From contig JAEMSB010000085.1 in the NCBI GenBank assembly GCA_016463045.1, positions 1-8,618 on the forward strand: a stretch of DNA of 8,618 nt, given 5' to 3'. A model generated the notes under the pieces. The model did no database searches. It saw nothing but the letters and a program-made list of their open reading frames with translations, and was not told the origin of the DNA. How positions within the stretch are numbered: the first letter of the stretch is position 1; each line of letters begins with the position of its first letter. Below, one piece after another: positions 6,275 through 8,618 of this stretch. This stretch comes from Niveispirillum sp. (GTDB lineage: Bacteria > Pseudomonadota > Alphaproteobacteria > Azospirillales > Azospirillaceae). Both the position numbers and the translations under genes were made by a program.

Positions 6275-8618
6275 ATGAACATCTTGCGCGCAGCGCCGTC
6301 GCCCGCCTTCTGGCAAGGCGTCGAGGTCATTCGGGAAGAGCTTTTCGGGATCGAACGGTTGGAGGAGCATGCCCGTTCCTTGGCGGCGGCCCAACCTGTG
6401 ACCAAAAGGCCGCCGCGGACTGGCTCGTCGGCGGTCCGTCTGGCCGATAATGCTGCTGTACTCCTGGATGCCTATCGCAAGACCGTGTCCGCCTTGGCTG
6501 AGGGCAGGACCATTACCCCGGCATCGGAATGGCTGGTTGATAATTACCACCTTGTCGAACGCCAGATTCGGGAAATCGACCGGGATCTTCCGCCGGGCTT
6601 TCACCGCCAGCTCCCGAAACTGGCAACGGGGCCGTTTGCAGGCTATCCGCGTGTCTTCGGCCTGGCCTGGGCCTTCGTCGCGCATACGGACAGCCGGTTC
6701 GACGCCGACATGCTGGTCAGGTACCTGCGCGCCTACCAGTCCGTGGAGCCGTTGACAATTGGCGAGCTTTGGGCAGTCTCGATCGCGTTGCGGATGGTGT
6801 TGATCGAGAATCTACGACGTCTGGCCGTACAGACTTTGGTCAATCGGGATGCACGGCAGCAAGCGGATATGATCGCGGACGCCCTTCTGGCCGGGGTCGG
6901 ACCGGTCGAGGAGGCCTCGGCCAAAGCCATCCAGATGCTGCAGGACGATGCCTTGCCGCCGGCCATGGTGGTGCAACTGCTGCACCGGCTGCGTGACCAG
7001 GACCCGGACACGATCCCGGTGCTGGTCTGGCTGGACCGGCGGCTGGCGTCAAGGGGCACGACGGCGGATGAAATGGTCAACGACGTCCACCGACGGCAGG
7101 GTGGCACCAATGTCACGGTCCGCAACATCATTACCAGTTTGCGCCGCATCGGCGATGTGGATTGGAAGGAGCTTTTTGAAAAGGCGAGTCCTGTCGATGA
7201 TCTTTTGGCGACGGTGGCTGATTATCCCAGGATGGATTTTGCGACCCGCAACCTGTACCGCAGCGCGATCGAGGATATGTCGAGATGCAGCGGCCGGTCT
7301 GAACTGGACGTCACGCGGCAGGTTCTGGCGGTGGCGCAGACGCAGGATACCGCCGCTGATCCGCGCCGCCGCGATCCGGGATATCACCTGCTGGCGCGCG
7401 GACGTCCGGCATTCGAGCGTCATATCGGTTACCGCCCACGCTGGGGGCAGCGGCCTGCCCGGTATATGCGGTCCATGGGTCTTGGTCTTTATGTCGGGTC
7501 GATTGTCCTGATCGCCGGTTTGATATTGCTGGCGGCTCTGCACCTGCTGGCAGAGACGGGGGTGGGGGCGTTGGCCCTGATTACATTAGGCCTGGTATCA
7601 TTCATCCCCTGCATTGATGTCGCCATGGCACTGTTCAACCGCGTCCTGTCGCTGGGGATCGGGGCCACAGCCCTTCCAGGTCTGGCGTTGAAGGAGGGGG
7701 TGCCGGCGGACCTGCGGACATTGGTCGCTGTGCCCACCTTGCTGACCACGCCCGGTGCCATCGCGGAGCAGGTGGCGCAGCTTGAGGTGCACCACCTCGC
7801 CAGTCCCGACGGCGATCTGCAATTCGCACTGCTGTCTGACTGGACCGATGCCCCCACGGAACAGATGGACGCCGATGATATCCTGTTGAACGCGGCCCGC
7901 GACGGGATTGCGCGCCTGAACACACGCTATGGACCGGGCCCCGGTGGTCCACGGTTCCTGTTGCTGCATCGCAGGCGTGTCTGGTGTCCGGGCGAAGGCT
8001 GCTGGATGGGGTGGGAGCGCAAGCGGGGCAAGCTGCATGAGTTGAACCGCCTGCTGCGTGGTGCGACCGATACCGGGTTCCTGGATTTGGGGGAGGGGTC
8101 GGTGCCCGTCGGGGTGCGCTATGTCCTGACCCTGGACGCCGACACACGCCTGCCACGCGATGCTGCCCGCCGGCTGATTGGCAAGATGGCGCATCCCCTG
8201 AACCGGCCTCGCTTTGATCCGGTGGAGGGCAGGGTGGTCGAAGGCTTTGGCCTGTTGCAGCCCCGGATCACACCCTCGTTGCCGGTCGGGCGGACCGGAT
8301 CGCTGTTCCAGCGCATCTTTTCCAGCCTGAATGGCATCGACCCCTATGCTGCCGCCATTTCCGACCATTACCAGGATCTGTTCGGGGAAGGATCCTATGC
8401 CGGCAAGGGTATCTATGACATCGACGCCTTTGAACTGGCATTGGCCGGGCGCGTCCCGGATGGCACGGTTTTGAGCCATGACCTGTTCGAGGGCAATTTC
8501 GCGCGGGCCGCCCTGGTCAGCGATGTGGAACTGGTGGAGGATTTTCCCACCCGTTATGAGCTGGATGCCTTGCGCCATCACCGCTGGGCGCGGGGGGACT
8601 GGCAGTTGCTGCCCTGGC
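6275..8618 (+). CDS. ndvB: Cyclic beta-1,2-glucan synthase (NdvB/ChvB family), N-terminal 781 residues
   Basis: This inner-membrane enzyme polymerises glucose from UDP-glucose into cyclic beta-1,2-glucan, a periplasmic polymer used in osmoadaptation and host interaction. The frame is open to the window end without a stop. Full family members are roughly 2,800 residues, so the glycoamylase-like and GH94 phosphorylase regions lie outside. Visible parts are a soluble N-terminal region (about 1-395), two membrane helices (about 401-425 and 430-450) and the GT84 glycosyltransferase core. The core has the acidic site LDADTRLPRD (D621, D623), an AHPLNRP block, GEGSYAGKGIYD, and the acceptor-site motif RHHRWARGDWQLLPW, with R770 and W771 near the window edge. 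ATG 6275 has AAAGG (6263-6267) 7 bases upstream, and the downstream sequence matches the family start region in size. It sits just behind the structured leader 6157-6250. The family identification is strong; cyclisation and product need the missing C-terminus. Confidence 0.93.
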   Translation, partial: MNILRAAPSPAFWQGVEVIREELFGIERLEEHARSLAAAQPVTKRPPRTGSSAVRLADNAAVLLDAYRKTVSALAEGRTITPASEWLVDNYHLVERQIREIDRDLPPGFHRQLPKLATGPFAGYPRVFGLAWAFVAHTDSRFDADMLVRYLRAYQSVEPLTIGELWAVSIALRMVLIENLRRLAVQTLVNRDARQQADMIADALLAGVGPVEEASAKAIQMLQDDALPPAMVVQLLHRLRDQDPDTIPVLVWLDRRLASRGTTADEMVNDVHRRQGGTNVTVRNIITSLRRIGDVDWKELFEKASPVDDLLATVADYPRMDFATRNLYRSAIEDMSRCSGRSELDVTRQVLAVAQTQDTAADPRRRDPGYHLLARGRPAFERHIGYRPRWGQRPARYMRSMGLGLYVGSIVLIAGLILLAALHLLAETGVGALALITLGLVSFIPCIDVAMALFNRVLSLGIGATALPGLALKEGVPADLRTLVAVPTLLTTPGAIAEQVAQLEVHHLASPDGDLQFALLSDWTDAPTEQMDADDILLNAARDGIARLNTRYGPGPGGPRFLLLHRRRVWCPGEGCWMGWERKRGKLHELNRLLRGATDTGFLDLGEGSVPVGVRYVLTLDADTRLPRDAARRLIGKMAHPLNRPRFDPVEGRVVEGFGLLQPRITPSLPVGRTGSLFQRIFSSLNGIDPYAAAISDHYQDLFGEGSYAGKGIYDIDAFELALAGRVPDGTVLSHDLFEGNFARAALVSDVELVEDFPTRYELDALRHHRWARGDWQLLPW

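Noticed and set aside
7598..8581. Minus-strand open frame of 327 codons opposite the glucan synthase gene
   Set aside because: It is a shadow of the high-GC ndvB frame. The plus-strand translation carries clear GT84 motifs throughout, while the minus-strand product has no recognisable domain.

Overview
The window is high-GC coding DNA with long, largely proteobacterial-style genes, interrupted by two AT-rich intergenic strips (about 190-440 and 5880-6110). The gene content suggests an alphaproteobacterium, possibly Rhodospirillales or Azospirillum-like. It includes a NdvB/ChvB-type cyclic beta-1,2-glucan synthase, a cytochrome b561 next to a P2-like cation ATPase, a D-lactate-dehydrogenase-type enzyme and an IS3-family remnant. 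The taxonomic placement is inference from gene content and composition; no rRNA or other marker gene is present.

Layout. (1) 1-60, minus strand: C-terminal coding fragment of an IS3-family OrfB transposase. It is joined on its N-terminal side to sequence that does not look like transposase. (2) 61-519: non-coding and strongly AT-rich from about 190. It holds a weak FNR/FixK-like site (257-270) and a striking inverted repeat (382-406). (3) 520-1080 and 1084-3675, plus strand: a tight two-gene operon of a four-helix cytochrome b561-like membrane protein with a His/acid-rich loop, and an 863-residue P-type cation ATPase with complete catalytic motifs but an unusual ion-site signature. (4) 3676-3809: short convergent spacer with a 6-bp hairpin. 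(5) 3810-5744, minus strand: a 644-residue single-frame fusion of a D-2-hydroxyacid dehydrogenase (D-LDH type) and a CHAD domain. (6) 5745-6274: divergent intergenic region, AT-rich in its middle. It ends in a GC-rich segment (6157-6250) that can fold into a closed three-way junction and carries a mutually exclusive hairpin just ahead of the next ribosome binding site. (7) 6275 to the window end, plus strand: the first 781 residues of a cyclic beta-1,2-glucan synthase, covering the N-terminal region, two membrane helices and the GT84 catalytic core.

How the parts may fit together (inference): a heme membrane protein, a cation pump and a D-lactate-type dehydrogenase are a combination that would suit low-oxygen or envelope-stress physiology. 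The cyclic glucan synthase makes a periplasmic osmoprotectant and host-interaction polymer. The most unusual items are the dehydrogenase-CHAD fusion, the b561/P-type ATPase pair, and the unassigned structured leader ahead of the glucan synthase gene.
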